This document shows, in pieces, positions 34,324 to 47,194 of a stretch of DNA of 64,000 bases. The DNA comes from Raphanus sativus (Eukaryota > Streptophyta > Magnoliopsida > Brassicales > Brassicaceae): assembly GCF_000801105.2 (NCBI RefSeq), contig NC_079514.1, forward strand, positions 51,319,372-51,383,371. Reading direction: 5' to 3'. Made by a program: the position numbers and the translations under genes. Numbering within the stretch: the first letter of the stretch is position 1; the number at the start of each line of letters is the position of its first letter. The notes beneath the pieces were generated by a model that was not told the DNA's origin, did no database searches, and saw nothing but the letters and a program-made list of their open reading frames with translations.

Positions 34324-35385
34324 TTTGTGTTTAAAGAACAATATCAAAATTGTTTTTCGTATGTAAAAATAACACTTTGCAAGCGCGAGTTGTGTCTTTT
34401 TTATTGTAACACAAAATTTGATATAAAACTTTGTTTTTTGTACATTACGAAGTTTAATTTTTAAAAATAATTATTACATAATTTTAAAGTGAATTTTATC
34501 TCTGAGGTTTAATATATTTTGTGTGTAATGGTTCAAAGCATTTTCGATATATATTATATTTCAGTTTGTTTTTTTTAGTACTATTGTATAAGTATAATAC
34601 TATACAATATTACTATATTCGATACGATATATAAAGTTATGTGTTATTTGTTTTAGAAAGTAGATTAGGCCCAACGTAGTTAAAGAATAATTATGTCTTT
34701 ATGTATGTGTTTATGACTTATCTACTTAGGGGGATGTATTCAATTTAACATTTGATGTGATTTGATTTTTAATGGAGTTTTAGATGATTTTAATAAGTTG
34801 CAGAGATTTAGGTGATTTTTGTTAAACTACTCTAGAATATCACCTAAAACAATGGGATTTGGGTTTTAATTTTTTAACTAAGAAACTCCACCGAAACACC
34901 CTAAAATCACCTCAAAACTTTAAAATCCCACAACTTAAAATATTTTCAATAACAGTGGATTTCAGAGTATTTTACGAAATGTCAAGTTAAATAACAGTGG
35001 ATTTTAAATGAGTTTTTAAAATTCATGTTTGAATAACAGTGGATTTGTCATTTTAATACAAATCACCTGAAACTCTCGGTTGAATACACCCCCTTTAATG
35101 TTATTAGTACTAATAAAATCAATATGGCCAATAAAAGTATACTGATCAATTTAAAATGAATTGTATAGGGTAATTCTAGTACGATTAATATTTTTAATAT
35201 TCTTAGTATCTATCTATTTAAAGCGATATGTAATAAATGTGAAAATTATACATGGAGTATGGAGAAATAGAGGAATTGTTTTTAAGAAAATATATCAATG
35301 CAAAGTTAGACTATGATACATATTATATATAAGGAATGAGACATTTAATTTAAATATATGAGATCCACCTTTAAAATCCACCTAG
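34324..35385. other. spacer right of the CACTA element, with one MITE
   Basis: AT-rich, no gene. A MITE lies at 34729-35093. The rest (34324-34728 and 35094-35385) shows nothing I can name. Confidence 0.5.
34729..35093. mobile_element. MITE with GGGGG(A)TGTATTCAA ends
   Basis: Left gggggatgtattcaa and right ttgaatacaccccc form inverted ends. Inside, phrases like taacagtggatt repeat. The target duplication is unclear. Confidence 0.65.
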
Positions 35386-36469
35386 AAGAGTTGTATAAAC
35401 ATGGAACGTGATTTGAAATGTGGAAATTTATTAAAAGACGGATGGACATATATGTATACCATTAGATTACATGTTTCTTGTCTAATGACAATACTCATGC
35501 TTACTGCTTACACAATACAAATACAAATACATGTAATGAAAAGAAAATACAAATACAATACAAATAAAACCCTTTCATGTGTTTGCTTTTTTACGTGTTT
35601 ACATAATGTTATTTTATTGAATCAAACCTGTGAAACCAAATATTCATATACAAAACCGGCTAAATCGAAGATTAGGTTATTACAGGACCATGGATTGGGA
35701 CTTTGTTGTCCTTGAAAGATACACCATGACTAGTAATCACTTCAAATTCCTCAGATTCATTACTTTTGGAAACCTGCCTTCTCAGTTCAACAGAACCACA
35801 ATAATCTACTAAGTACTTAGTTGCATCTTTGAAGTATTTGCAAAGTATAGTACCTACTCCAGTCCCTGCAAGATTTCCAAAACCCAAAAAAAAAACGGTT
35901 TCAAGATTAGAGAAATGTTGTTTTGAGTTAAAATTAAAAGCCATATAATAATTTTATTGCTTACAATGAGTGATTAATAACAAATTTTCAGAAGGATACT
36001 TGTCTGCAAGAACCTTCAATGTACCAACATATCGTTCTTTAAAGTCTTCCACAGATTCTTCCCATTGTGGCAACTAAACATAACCAACATGGAATCGAGG
36101 GAAAATAACATAATAATCAAGATTATACTTAAAGAAACACGTGCACAAAAAAAAAATACTCAAAGAAACAAAGACGAAGATGAAGAAGAAAAAAATGTCG
36201 TTGAGAGAGCACCTCTTTACAAGCCATATCCACATTAATGTCAATTGTTAGGAAACATAGCTTGTAGATCTGAAATCTTGAAATCAAACTTCCCATCTTT
36301 TGGAGCAACCTCTTTCTTAATAGCCCCTGTGTCGCACAATCCAAATTCAATAGCTACCTGAAGCAGAGGAGACAAGGCATAAAACAAACTAAAACTAGAT
36401 TTTGACCTGCACATCCGTGCGAGTATACTTTTTTATAAAATATGTTGCTATTTATTTTCAATGTCAATA

Positions 36470-37125
36470 TTAGAGTTGGACATTATACCCGAATCCAAAA
36501 GATTGAACCGATCCCGATCCAAAAAGAAGTATCAAATTCGAACTGAAATTGATTAAATATCCAAATTATTCAAAATATTTGCATTTGGAGAACTGAACTG
36601 AATCCGATCTGAACCGAAGTATTTCAGATACCTGAATGTATTCGAAATAGATTTATATAATTATATATATTATTTTTAGATTTAATATATATAAAAACAT
36701 CCAGAATATATATAGTACTTTTAAGTTGGTTTAAATAATTGATAATATATATAAATAGTCAAATGTAAATATCTAAAATAGTTAAAGTATACTCAAAACA
36801 CCAAAATATTTAAAATAATTATTGATTTTCTATCCAAATATTTAAATCAAACCAATTTATATGTTAAGCTTAGGTATTATAATTATTTATTCTGACAATT
36901 TATATATTATTATTTTTATATATTTTGAGAAAATTAAAGTATATAATGAATTTAAAAAATAATTTAAATGGGTTATCCGAAACCGAACGAACCCGCAAAT
37001 ATACGAATCGAATCAAAACCAAAATTTTGAAATATCTGAATGGGAATGAAATCTTTAACCCCGGGAACCCGAAACCGAAACAGACACGAACCGAACCCAA
37101 ATGGGTACCCGAAACCCACCTCTAA
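36470..37125. mobile_element. element with TTAGAG(T/G)TGG inverted ends, nested in the Helitron
   Basis: Left ttagagttggacattatacc and right gtacccgaaacccacctctaa are inverted repeats. The inside is rich in ccgaa/gaacc. Similar to 41566-42205. Confidence 0.55.
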
Positions 37126-37663
37126 TTCACAATCTATTTTTTTCTTTAAAAAATAGAACAAACATATAACTAATAGTATTTTATACGTACTATCCTATAA
37201 ATAATCACATGTATTATATTTTTAAAATTTAATGTGAAATATAAAAATCATAATTTAAGTTGGTATATGAAATTTGAATTTTTATTGTATTTTTCTTATA
37301 TATATTGAAAACATTTTTAATAATTGTTATTGGAAAATAGTTTAGTAAATTTTTTTTTGAAATATATATATATATATATAATATATATATATGTTAAATC
37401 AATTTTTGATATAATTTTTAAATATTATTTTGATTTGAAATATAAGTACAATTTAGAACTAACCCTAACTTTTTTTCTTATTTACAATAGGATGCCATTG
37501 GCCTTAAATATTAAACCACCCTAATTAAATTGATAGACTTAACGGTATAGTCGTTTGCCGTCAAAAAGACTTAACGGTATAACTAAAATAAATGATATCA
37601 CACTAACTAATATTAAGATATCAGTTTGAATAAGTTAAGCTATTAAAAACTAATAGGAATATT

Positions 37664-38411
37664 AATAATTTCAAAATACGTAATTTCCTTTTATAGAACA
37701 TGTTAACTTTTATAAACCAAAACGACACTCGGTGGTAATTTATCTTAAATATCTGTTTTGATTATATTGACATCGTAGAAATAGGAAAGAATTTTTGATT
37801 GTTATTTTGTTTCCATTATTGTGAATATTGTGTTAAGATTTGGTGATGTGGTATTTATTTTGGTTTGCGAAATTAATGGGACAGGTTGGTGTAACAAACC
37901 TTTTTTGGTTTGCCAAATTAATGGACAGCAAAATATAAAACTACGGTGTTTTGAAGAGTGGCATAGGTTGGTAATTATTGTGGAAAAGTCAGGGTCAAGT
38001 ACTAAATGTATTTCAGTTTTAATAGTTTAGATTAATAATTTCAAAATACTTAATTTCCTTTTATAGAACATGTTAACTTTTATAAACCAAAACGACACTC
38101 TATGACACTCGGTGGTAATTTATCTTAAATATTTGTTTTGATTATATTGATATCGTAGAAATAGGAAAGAATTTTTTATTGTTATTTTGTTTCCAATTAT
38201 TGTGAATATTGTGTTAAGATTTGGTGATGTGGTATTTATTTTGGTTTGCGAAATTAATGGGACAGGTTGGTGTAACAAACGTTTTTTGGTTTGCCAAATT
38301 AATGGACAGCAAAATATAAAACTACAGTGTTTTGAAGAGCGGCATAGGTTGATAATTATTGTGGAAAAGTCAGGGTCAAGTACTAAATGTACTTCAGTTT
38401 TAATAGTTTAG
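37664..38411. repeat. 367-bp tandem duplication of the Helitron 5' end
   Basis: 37664-38030 and 38031-38411 are nearly identical, differing by a few bases and a short insertion (cactctatga). Both units carry the terminal phrase ttttaatagtttagat. Confidence 0.9.
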
Positions 38412-38897
38412 ATAGATGCTTTGATAAAAAATATTTTTGAACATAATACAAAAAAATGATTCATCTGTAATTTAATGTATTTTTCTAATACATGTGAACA
38501 AATGAATATAGAGTGATATTGTTTAACCTTGAGCGAAGAGTTATCGACGGAAGGCACATCTTTAGAAGACACAGCGTTGTGATCGAAATCAACAGCCGAG
38601 AGAGCGGCGACGACTTCGGCAGCAGTCTGTATGCAGCGGAGGAAAGGAGAAACAATGACTCGGTGAATCGGAAACCCAACCTCAGATCGGATTCTTTGAC
38701 CGGTTTGAAAGGCTTGAACTTTGCCCTCGTGAACGAGCGGAGGATCCCACGGTCTCACGGCGGTTACGACCCAAAGTGGCTCGCGTTTGTCAGCTCGATC
38801 ACCGTGACGCATCACAATGACATTTTGGTGGCCATTGATTTTTGCTTTAGCAGACTCCATTGCTCTTTTTCTTTGTGGTTTTTGGCAGTAGCAATTG

Positions 38898-38912
38898 GAT
38901 GTATTTATACAT
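38898..38912 (-). promoter_or_regulatory. TATA box of the copy-A PGM gene
   Basis: The minus strand reads tgtataaatacatcc about 42 bases above the ATG at 38860. The same box is at 54127-54134 in copy B. Confidence 0.6.
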
Positions 38913-39911
38913 GCAACAATCTTTTGCTTCTGGTGTAATAAAGTTTATTCCACAATAGGAAATTGCATGGAGGAGCATCATAGTAATTGTCGTATTCCAA
39001 TAAGATTTCGTTATTTCATATTCAATATCTTTTTAAAAAATGAAATAAAATATTTATACACGCGACGATCTTTTGCTTTAGGTGTAATAAAGTTCATTCC
39101 ACAAAGTTTAAGCAAAAAAAAAAAGTTCATTTCACAATAGAAAATTGCATGGAAGAGCATCATAGTAATTGTCGTATTCCAATAAGATTCTTTTTATTTA
39201 ATATTCAACTAGATTTTGACCCGCGCTTGGAAAGCGCGGGTTTTTTTTCAATTGTTTTTAACAATTTCTTGTATAAGATAATATATAAGTTCGAGCATAT
39301 TTATCCAAAACCATGAACCAAACTGAGAAACCAAAAATGAATTGAATTGCATAAATAACCGAGCAAATCATATATCTATGGAACTGAAAAATTGAAGCCG
39401 AACTCAGAATCAAATGTGTACATGTATTCTTAAAAGAAATTATGTACTTAAAAATATTGATTACATTTTATTTTGTAAATAACCAAATATCCTAAAAAAT
39501 ACTATTTCTGACTGGATAACCCGAAAACCTGAATTAATCGAATATTTTTTATTCAGAATATTAAAATTATCCGAATTTTATGATATTTTATTCAAAAACC
39601 CAAATTATTTAATATTTAAACTGAAAATACCAAATTATATGTTATTTTATCTATAAATTTGTAGCAACCCTAAAAACCAGAATTAAACCAGAATCGAATT
39701 GGAACTAATTTTTTTTTTTTCATATTAGTCGTTTTCCAACTTTGCTATTGAACCGAACCAAAACTGAAATAACTCAACTGAATCTAACAAAATTTTGTAA
39801 ATACTTGCATGGTTCCTAAATTTATAGAACCAAAACAACAAAAACTATAATACTCGAACCAAAAACAAATGTTGAGGACTAATAGTGCATCAAAATTTAA
39901 ACGATGCGAAG

Positions 39912-41010
39912 AAAGTATTTTATTTTTAGAAATTATTTAATTATTTTTAGTAGGGTACATATATGGTTTATAGACGAATCAAGATATAAACAGTAGCTTT
40001 ATATTCTGTTCGGACCTGCAGTCGAACCGGTTTTGGTGGCCATATGTAATTCCGAATAGCTTATGTTCTTCATGTAACATTTTATCAGAAGTTCTACTTA
40101 TTGAAAAAGTTGAATTTAATAAAAGCCTATTAATTAAAAATCTGCTTAACCCAAAACTCTGCTATTAATCAGGGAACCGACATTGTTTGACCCAGAAAAA
40201 TCCAGAAAATCTTATATATTTTTTTTAAAAAGTTGATTAAAGTTCTTATATACTTTATAATGGTATATAAAACTGAATAAACTATTTGACTTGTCATAAA
40301 AAAAGCAATTTGTTATGCATTTGTAATGATCAATACTATTAACATCCATGGTATATATATCATCAAGGTAGTAATGTTAAAGTGATAACTTATGTCATCA
40401 AAAAAAAGGATCACCTATATCAAATCAATCGACAATAATAGTTTAATACACATTCAACAAAAGTATTTTATTTTTAGAAATTATTTTAATTATTTTTGGT
40501 AGGGTACATATATGATTTATAGACGAAATAAGATATAAACAGTAGCTTTATATTTTGTTCGGACCTGCAGTCGAACCGGTTTTGGTGGCCATATGTAATT
40601 CCGAATAGCTTATGTTCTTCATGTAATATTTTATCAGAAGTTCTACCTATTGAAAAAGTTGAATTTAATAGAAGCCTATTAATTAAAAATCTGATTAACC
40701 CAAAATTCTGCTATTAATCAGTGAACCAACATTGTTTGACCCGGAAAAAATCCAGAAAATCTTTTTTTTTTTTTAAAGTTGATTAAAGTTCTTATATACT
40801 TTATAATGGTATATAAAATTGAATAAACTATTTGATTTGTCGTAAAAAAAGAAATTTGTTATGCATTTGTAATGATCAATACTATTAACATCCATGGTAT
40901 ATATATCATCAAGGTAGTAATGTTAAAAGTGATAACTTATGTCATCAAAAAAAAAAGGATCACCTATATCAAATCAATAGACAATAATAGTTTTATACAC
41001 ATTCAATAAA
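39912..41010. repeat. 546-bp tandem doublet
   Basis: Two copies (39912 on and 40458 on) share ttcggacctgcagtcgaacc, catccatggtatatatatca and all sequence between, with few changes. A partial third start lies near 40990. Confidence 0.9.
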
Positions 41011-41218
41011 AGTATTAGGGAAAGTATTACTGATGTTTCATGGTATATATATATCAAATACGTAGGAAATGTTTTATAGAATAACTTTATAACTAAACAC
41101 TATTCAGATTCATGTTCACATGATTATTATATTTTAAAAATGCCATTTTGTCTAAAACAACATTTGTATATGGCAAGTATTAGAATATGGAAAGTGAAAA
41201 GTGGAAACCATCGAGATA

Positions 41219-42361
41219 TCTATACTATTAAAGCAGGATCCTATTGGGTTTTTTACTAAAAATACCATCTTCTTTATTAACATTGCATATTTCATTAAAG
41301 GCAAACAATTAATATTAATAACACATCTATATTGGGTCATTTTTTTGATCCAGCCCACTGCCCACTTCAGATTTCTCTTGGGCCATTTGAGCCGATTAAG
41401 AAATCAGATCCAATTCTTATTTTTTCATTGAAAAATATAAATATTTATTAAAAGTATATAAGTTTTTATTTAAAAAAATTAACCACATAATAAAATTAAT
41501 TTATCAGAGTTATACCAACTTAATTCATTAAAAATAAATTATAATTTTCTAAACATAAATACTCATTAGACCTGGACGTTCGGGTACGGATCGGTTCTTT
41601 CGGGTATCGGGTTTTTTTGGGTTTTGAAATTAAATCTCATTCGGGTATTATAGAATTTCTGATCGGGTTCGAATCGGGTCTTTCCGGGTCCGGATGGGTT
41701 CGGTTCTCATGCATAAGAACCTGAAAAATAACCAAATAAGAAAAGTATCTAAAACGGGTTCGGTTAGTTGTACTCAAAGTATCCAAATTATCTGATTCGG
41801 TTCAAATTTTGATATCCAAATTATTCAAAAGTAACCAATAATAACCAAAAATTATCAATTCTATACAGTTTTTTGGGTAAACTTTTATCCAAACTATCAT
41901 ATTTTATCCAAAAATACTTAATGGTACCGAAAATAGCTACTATAGTTAACTTATAATATTAATTTAAAATATTAAAATAATTATAAATATAATTATAACA
42001 TATTTTTAGATATATATTCACATTTCGAATATCTTAGGGTACTCATTCGGTTCTCGGTTCGGATCGGGTTCGGGGCCGGTTCTTTGGATATAGCAATTTA
42101 GAACTCATTCGGATATTTATCCCGGGTCTGATCGGGTTCGGGATCCTGATTTTCGGGTCGGTTTTGGGTTGGTTCTTCGGATCCGGATATTGTGTTCAGG
42201 CCTATACTCATTTAAAATGAAACACGATAAAGAAAGATAAAAAGCTTAAATCTTTTATAAAAACAAATATATGAAAATATGACATTTACTAAATATTTGT
42301 CAATTTAAAAAAAAATCAAGGAAAATAAACCCACGCTTTGAAAGCGCGGGTCAAAATCTAG
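41219..42361 (+). mobile_element. Helitron nested in the opposite orientation
   Basis: Starts TCTATACTATTAAAGCAGG after an A and ends acgctttgaaagcgcgggtc plus aaaatCTAG before T. 1.14 kb. It carries a further inverted-ended insert at 41566-42205. Confidence 0.9.
41566..42205. mobile_element. inverted-ended insert rich in ggttcgggt/ccgaa
   Basis: Left ttagacctggacgttcggg and right tgttcaggcctaa-like ends are inverted. Long runs of gatcgggttcgg variants. Family uncertain. Confidence 0.5.
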
Positions 42362-43605
42362 TGTTTAAATTAAATTTGATTTGCTATATAACCTCCGGTG
42401 GATTGTAGGAGAAAATATAGGGTATGAAGCATTGATTGATATTGTATAGTTAGATTAATTTATTATATGACCAACCAATTAACTAAAGGTCCAACAACCT
42501 TGTATAAGTAGATTTTTAAAAAATGTTTCTGTTTTAATAGTATAGATATCTTTTAAGAAATGAAATAAAATATTGTAAAGTTATATTATGTTTTTGAAAT
42601 TAAAAAATAAAATAAATAAAAATAACAGTAGTTGTTGCAGAAAATATATTTTACTTTTAATTCCTTCTCCCAAAAACTAAACCGTAAATCGTAAATCATA
42701 AACCCTAAATTTTTGGGTAAACCCTTGGTTAAATTCTAAATACTTTAAATTTTTAAAATATATATTTTTAACACAGTCAACAAAACACTAAGGTTTAAGG
42801 TTTAATGTTTTACTGGCAGTATTAAAAATATTTAAAAAGTTTTTTTTGCAATTACTATTATTTTATTTATTTTTATGTTTTATTTTAAAAATATAATATA
42901 AGTTAAGAATATTTTGTTTCATTTTATTAAAATTTACTGAATATAAAATAATGAAATCCTATTGATTCAATATAGGGGTGAACTCAAGAATAACCAGTGT
43001 TTTGAAATCCAACCTGTACCTGCGGTTGAACCGATAAACTAGATGACCCAATATAAATCCGGTTTGAGTTTTGTGAAAATCCCAAAACTTAAAAACCCAC
43101 AAAAACCCGCAAAAACCCAACAAAACCCGAAACCCGGTACTGGTTGAACCACTGATTGAATCAATAGATAACTTTTACATTTTTAAAGTTTTTAGTTATG
43201 TTTTCAGACCTATTTTGTATTCGAAATTTTCAATTAAAAAATTAGGTTTCTTTCAGTTTTTCTTTGGGAAAAATGTTAAACAAATCCTGACCTTTTTCAT
43301 TTGGACCATTATAAACCCAAGGTTCCCTAAAAACAATACAAACCTCAAACTTTTCGTCACATGGATCATTTTGAACCAGGCGTTAATCAGACTAACTGAG
43401 CGTTTAAACGCAGTTAAATCTCGTCGTTAACCAAAACGACGTCGTCTCCTTCTCAATTAAAAAACTCGCCTTCTTCTTTATCTCCCAAATCGATTTGGGG
43501 ATTTTTTTCAATTACAAACCCTAAATCACGAATCGATTTGGGGATTTTCTCAGTTTCTCAGTCACGAAGCTTACTCAAATCAAACACGAATCGTAGAGAG
43601 AAGAG

Positions 43606-46265
43606 ATGGGTGATGAAAAGAAGAAGAAGTCTCGACAAGGAAAACTCGGTGGTGCCAGCTCTGTAACGAAAAGAAAATTCGTCAGTGACGACGACGAAGC
43701 TGATGTAGCTAAGAAGAAAAGGAGCAAAACAGCTGTACTCGACAGGGAAGAAGAAGGGGAAATCAGCGAGGATGATTGTGGTGTTGTCGGTGACGAGGAA
43801 GCTGACGACGAACTCCCAGCTGACGACGCACTCCCAGCCGACGACGAACTCCCCGCCGACGAAGAAGTCCCAGCAAACGACGAACTCCCAGCCAACAATG
43901 ACGTCCAAGCCAACGAGGACGTCCAAGCCAACGACGAAGCAGACGGTCATGGTGGTATCGAGGAAGAAGCTGGTCGCGATTTGACTCTCTTCTTCGGAGA
44001 CATAGCGAGGAATGATGATTGTGAGAATGATGAAGATAGTGGGGACGAATGGTATTGGGAGCATGAAAAAGAAGTTCCGGATCCTCTATCATCAGATAAT
44101 GAAAATGAAGAACAATCAATTCCCAGTTTAGCCTACAGAGAAGATGTGGATCCAGAGGCAATGCTTGGACTGGCAAACACTTTCTCCACTGCTGAAGAAT
44201 TCAAGCATACTCTGCTCAGGTATACACTAAAAACCCGGCGTAACATCAAGCTGTATCGGTCCAATGCTTTGAAGTTAGGTGCGAAGTGTGAAGATAGCTC
44301 GTGTCCGTGGAGGGTGTATTGTTCTTATGAGAAGAGCAAACAGAAGCTGATGATCAAGTGTTATGTGAGTGAGCACAAGTGTGAGATAACAGGACACTCA
44401 AAGTTTTTGAAGTGTTCTACCATAGCAATGCTGTTCGCTGAGAGGCTGAGATTGAATCCGAAGATGACCAAGCATGAAATTGCTGCTGAGATCCAGAGAG
44501 AGTATATGATGTTTGTGAGTGTGGAAGCTTGTGGGAATGCGAAGACAAAGATTATGAAAGAAAGAAAAGCAAGCCACGAAGAACACTTCAACAAGATATG
44601 AGATTATCAAGCTGAGATCCAGAGAACAAATCCTGGCACTACAATGGATATCGAGACCATCCCTGGGCCGACAGTAGGAAGCAAACAAAGGTTTTTCCGG
44701 CTATATGTTTGCTTTCATGCGCAGAACGAGACTTGGAAGACTACTTGTAGACGCATAATAGGTTTAGATGGGGCATTTCTAAAGTGGGACATAAAGGGTC
44801 ATCTCTTGGCTGCTGTAGGGCGTGATGGAGACAATCGGATTGTACCTATTGCATTGGCAGTAGTAGAAGTGGAGAATGACACGAATTGAGACTGGTTTGT
44901 GAGACACCTCACAAATGACTTGGGCTTAAAGGATGGCAAAGGCTATGCTATTTTGTCTGACAAACAGAAGGTAAGCGTCTGATATTTATGTATCTCTAGT
45001 GCTAAAATATTTTATGTATCTCAATGCTTTAAAACTGTCTCATGCTTGTAATTGGCAGGGTTTAGTGAAAGCAGTCCACACTATTCTTCCAGAGGCAGAG
45101 CATAGACAGTGTTGTAGACACATCTTCGATAATTGGAAGAAAAACAGCCATGACATGACGCTACAAAGACTCTTCTGGCGCATTGCAAGGAGTTATACAG
45201 CTGGGGATTTTAAAATGTGGAGTGACAAGCTGAAAGACTACAATCCAGGCACCTATGCTACTCTTCAAGTCACCAAACCAGAAACTTGGTCCAGAGCATA
45301 TTTCAAATTAGGGACCTTGTGCAACGATAACCTCAATAACCTAAGTGAGTCCTTCAACAGAACCATCCGTGAAGCAAGAAGAAAGCCATTATTGGAGATG
45401 TTAGAAGCTATAAGGAGACAGTGTATGGTTCGAAATGCGAGAAGGGCCTTAATAGCTAAAAATGCGAAGACAAAGTTCACAAAGAGGACACATCTTCAAA
45501 TGGCTAAAGTGGAGTCCAGGTCTAAGGATTGTATGAGCTGGCCAGCAGTTGGTCCAGTCACAGAGGTTGATTATGGTGGTGTGTCTTATGCTGTAGATAT
45601 GGATGAGCTAACTTGTGGATGTATCCAGTGGCAAATGACTGGAATTCCTTGCATTCATGCCGCCTATGTGATCCTTAAGGAAGGTAAAAAACTTGCTGAC
45701 TTTGTATCTCCTTGTTACACCATAGCTATGTGGCGTCAAACCTATAGAATGGGGGTAATGCCTGTTCAAGGGAAGAAGTTATGGCCTGAGACGGGTAGAT
45801 TAGGTATCCTGCCACCACCTTGGAGAAAAGGAAACCCGGGAAGACCAAAGAACCATGATAGGCATAAAAGTAAGGGTGAGACAGATTCACAGAAGAAGGG
45901 TCCGACAGTCTCTGCAACTGATAGTTCGAAGCTTACTCGTGCTGATCGAGTTGTTACATGTTCTAATTGCAAGCAAGAAAATCATAACAAGAAGACATGT
46001 AAGAATGACTTTGTTGAAAGTCAACCCAAGAAACCAAGAGGTCGTCCTAGGAAAAATCCGGTAAATTTATGCTCACTTGCATTTTGTTTTCATTTTGTTA
46101 CAGATGATAATGGTTTTTTCTAATCTTTTATGCTCATTGTAGGTTCAGTTTCATGCATCATCATCACAACCAAGCCAGGGACAGTCACAAGGGTCAGATA
46201 GATGGGAACAAGCCACACATGCGCCACGAAGCTCAGATGCGTCGGGTTGGGGACGATGGTTTTAA
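43606..46265 (+). pseudogene. MULE transposase (MuDR type) with two in-frame TGA codons
   Basis: Exons 43606-44970, 45059-46060, 46143-46265 give one frame broken by TGA at 44599-44601 and 44887-44889. Both fall where relatives have Trp (before DYQAEIQ and before DWFVRHL), so both look like TGG to TGA changes. Order of parts: basic start, long Asp/Glu-rich repeat (residues ~20-170), DNA-binding domain (LRYTLKTRRNIKLYRSN, CPWRVYC, KCEITGH), DDE core (IGLDGAFLK, AILSDKQKG, LSESFNRTIREAR), SWIM finger (CGCIQWQMTGIPCIHA), CCHC knuckle (CSNCKQENHNKKTC) and an AT-hook (KKPRGRPRKNP). It cannot make a full transposase as it stands; it may have been active until recently because no other damage is seen. 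Confidence 0.9.
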
Positions 46266-46269
46266 TGAT

Positions 46270-46679
46270 CTGTGTATGTTTTTCAGTGCTTTGACACTTA
46301 TGTTCAAGCTTGTAGTGTTCAAGCTTGTAGTGTTGTAGTGCTTTGACACTTATCTATTTTCGGATTTTCGGATCTATTTTTTAGTGCTTTTTAGTGCTTT
46401 GACACTTATGTTCAAGCTTGTAAGCTTGTAGTGCTTTGACACTTATCTATGGTATTATTTTCGGATCTATTTTGTGTCTCAAAAGCTTTGTTCTTAACTT
46501 CAAACAACAATAACAACAACACTTAATTGATTACTTCAAACAACAACAACAACAACAACAACTTAGTTATGTTCTTCAAACACTGTCTGCTTAGTTCTGA
46601 AACATTAAACAAACACAACAACTTCAACTGAAAACAGACACCAACAACTCAGTTTTCAATTAAAAATAGGCACAAGTAG
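46270..46679. repeat. low-complexity spacer between the two convergent MULE genes
   Basis: Contains repeats of gtgctttgacacttat, ttcaagcttgtagtg and a (CAA)n run at 46543-46562. Shared 3'UTR space of two converging genes. Confidence 0.7.
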
Positions 46680-47194
46680 TTAGTTCTTCAAACTAACTAC
46701 GACACCAATGCTGATCAAGCTTATGACCACACACACAATCTTCATCTTCACTTCACATCTCTTCAACTTTGTTTTAGTTGTCACAACCTCTTCCATCAAC
46801 TCAGTTATCACGCCCTTTAAATTCTCAACATCTGATTTTCCTTTAGCTACCTCGGCCTCAAGTCGTGCAATCTTTGGCAAAGCTTCTTCAACCTCTTCAA
46901 GAACAGCGTCCTCAACCCATTTAAACAAGTGGTTCTATGCAAAAACCACAAGCACTTTAGGCCAATTGTATCATGTTTAAATTTAATAAAATTTCATCAA
47001 CTACACAATATAATCAAAGAAGCAAAATAATCTACCTTTCTTTGAGTAAGACATCTGTAGAAAGGTCTCCCCGGATTCTTGACAGTATCCGCCGTGAAAG
47101 TGGTGATTCTAGAGCCGCAAACACATTTCCTCGGAATGCCACGAATATCAAACGTCGCCAAAGTTGAGCTCTCAGACGTCACATCCGAACTCAT
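46680..47194 (-). CDS. GRF-type zinc-finger protein with coiled coil and membrane helix, carried by the MULE
   Basis: Two exons, 47194-47036 and 46934-46680, join in frame for 137 residues. Exon 1 holds a GRF finger: CVCGS, then NPGRPFYRC. The finger continues across the junction into HLFKWVED. Residues ~62-110 form a probable coiled coil (EEVEEALPKIARLEAEVAK). The end is a hydrophobic helix (IVCVVISLISIGVVV). GRF fingers bind nucleic acid. Small plant proteins with GRF, coiled coil and tail helix are common in crucifer genomes. Lying inside the MULE, next to its right inverted repeat and convergent with the transposase, it is either a second element gene or a captured host gene. The frame is intact while the transposase is not. 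Confidence 0.75.

Larger units (their letters stand above)
36395..38416 (-). mobile_element. Helitron in intron 1 of the copy-A PGM gene
   Basis: On the minus strand it starts TCTATCTAAACTATTAAAAC at 38416. It ends with a hairpin (gcac...gtgc) and CTAG at 36395. Copy B reads straight through the same place (53625-53640). No Rep/helicase frame; non-autonomous, 2.0 kb. Confidence 0.85.
35672..38860 (-). pseudogene. PGM-like gene of copy A, broken in exon 2
   Basis: Exon 1 (38860-38528) is open and almost identical to the copy-B gene, with MRHGDRADKREPLW. Exon 2 (near 36360-36215) has two losses relative to B. A 9-base loss near 36330 removes three residues in frame. A 5-base loss near 36255 (cctgagggaac in B, cctaac here) shifts the frame to an early stop. 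Exon 3 (36074-35966) keeps SENLLLITH and exon 4 (near 35865-35672) ends GPVIT as in B. Intron 1 is swollen to 2.2 kb by a Helitron. Only an N-terminal fragment could be made. Confidence 0.85.
39209..42546 (-). mobile_element. Helitron upstream of the copy-A PGM gene, with a second Helitron inside
   Basis: On the minus strand it starts TCTATACTATTAAAACAG at 42546 and ends in the hairpin cccgcgctttccaagcgcggg plus CTAG at 39209. Host sequence ttaatattcaa / tatcttttaagaaatg is continuous in copy B (54241-54275). It contains a 546-bp tandem doublet and the nested element at 41219-42361. No Helitron protein is encoded. Confidence 0.85.

Noticed and set aside
43558..44176. Minus-strand frames opposite the MULE transposase N-terminus
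   Set aside because: Antisense of the Asp/Glu repeat; no splice or family support.
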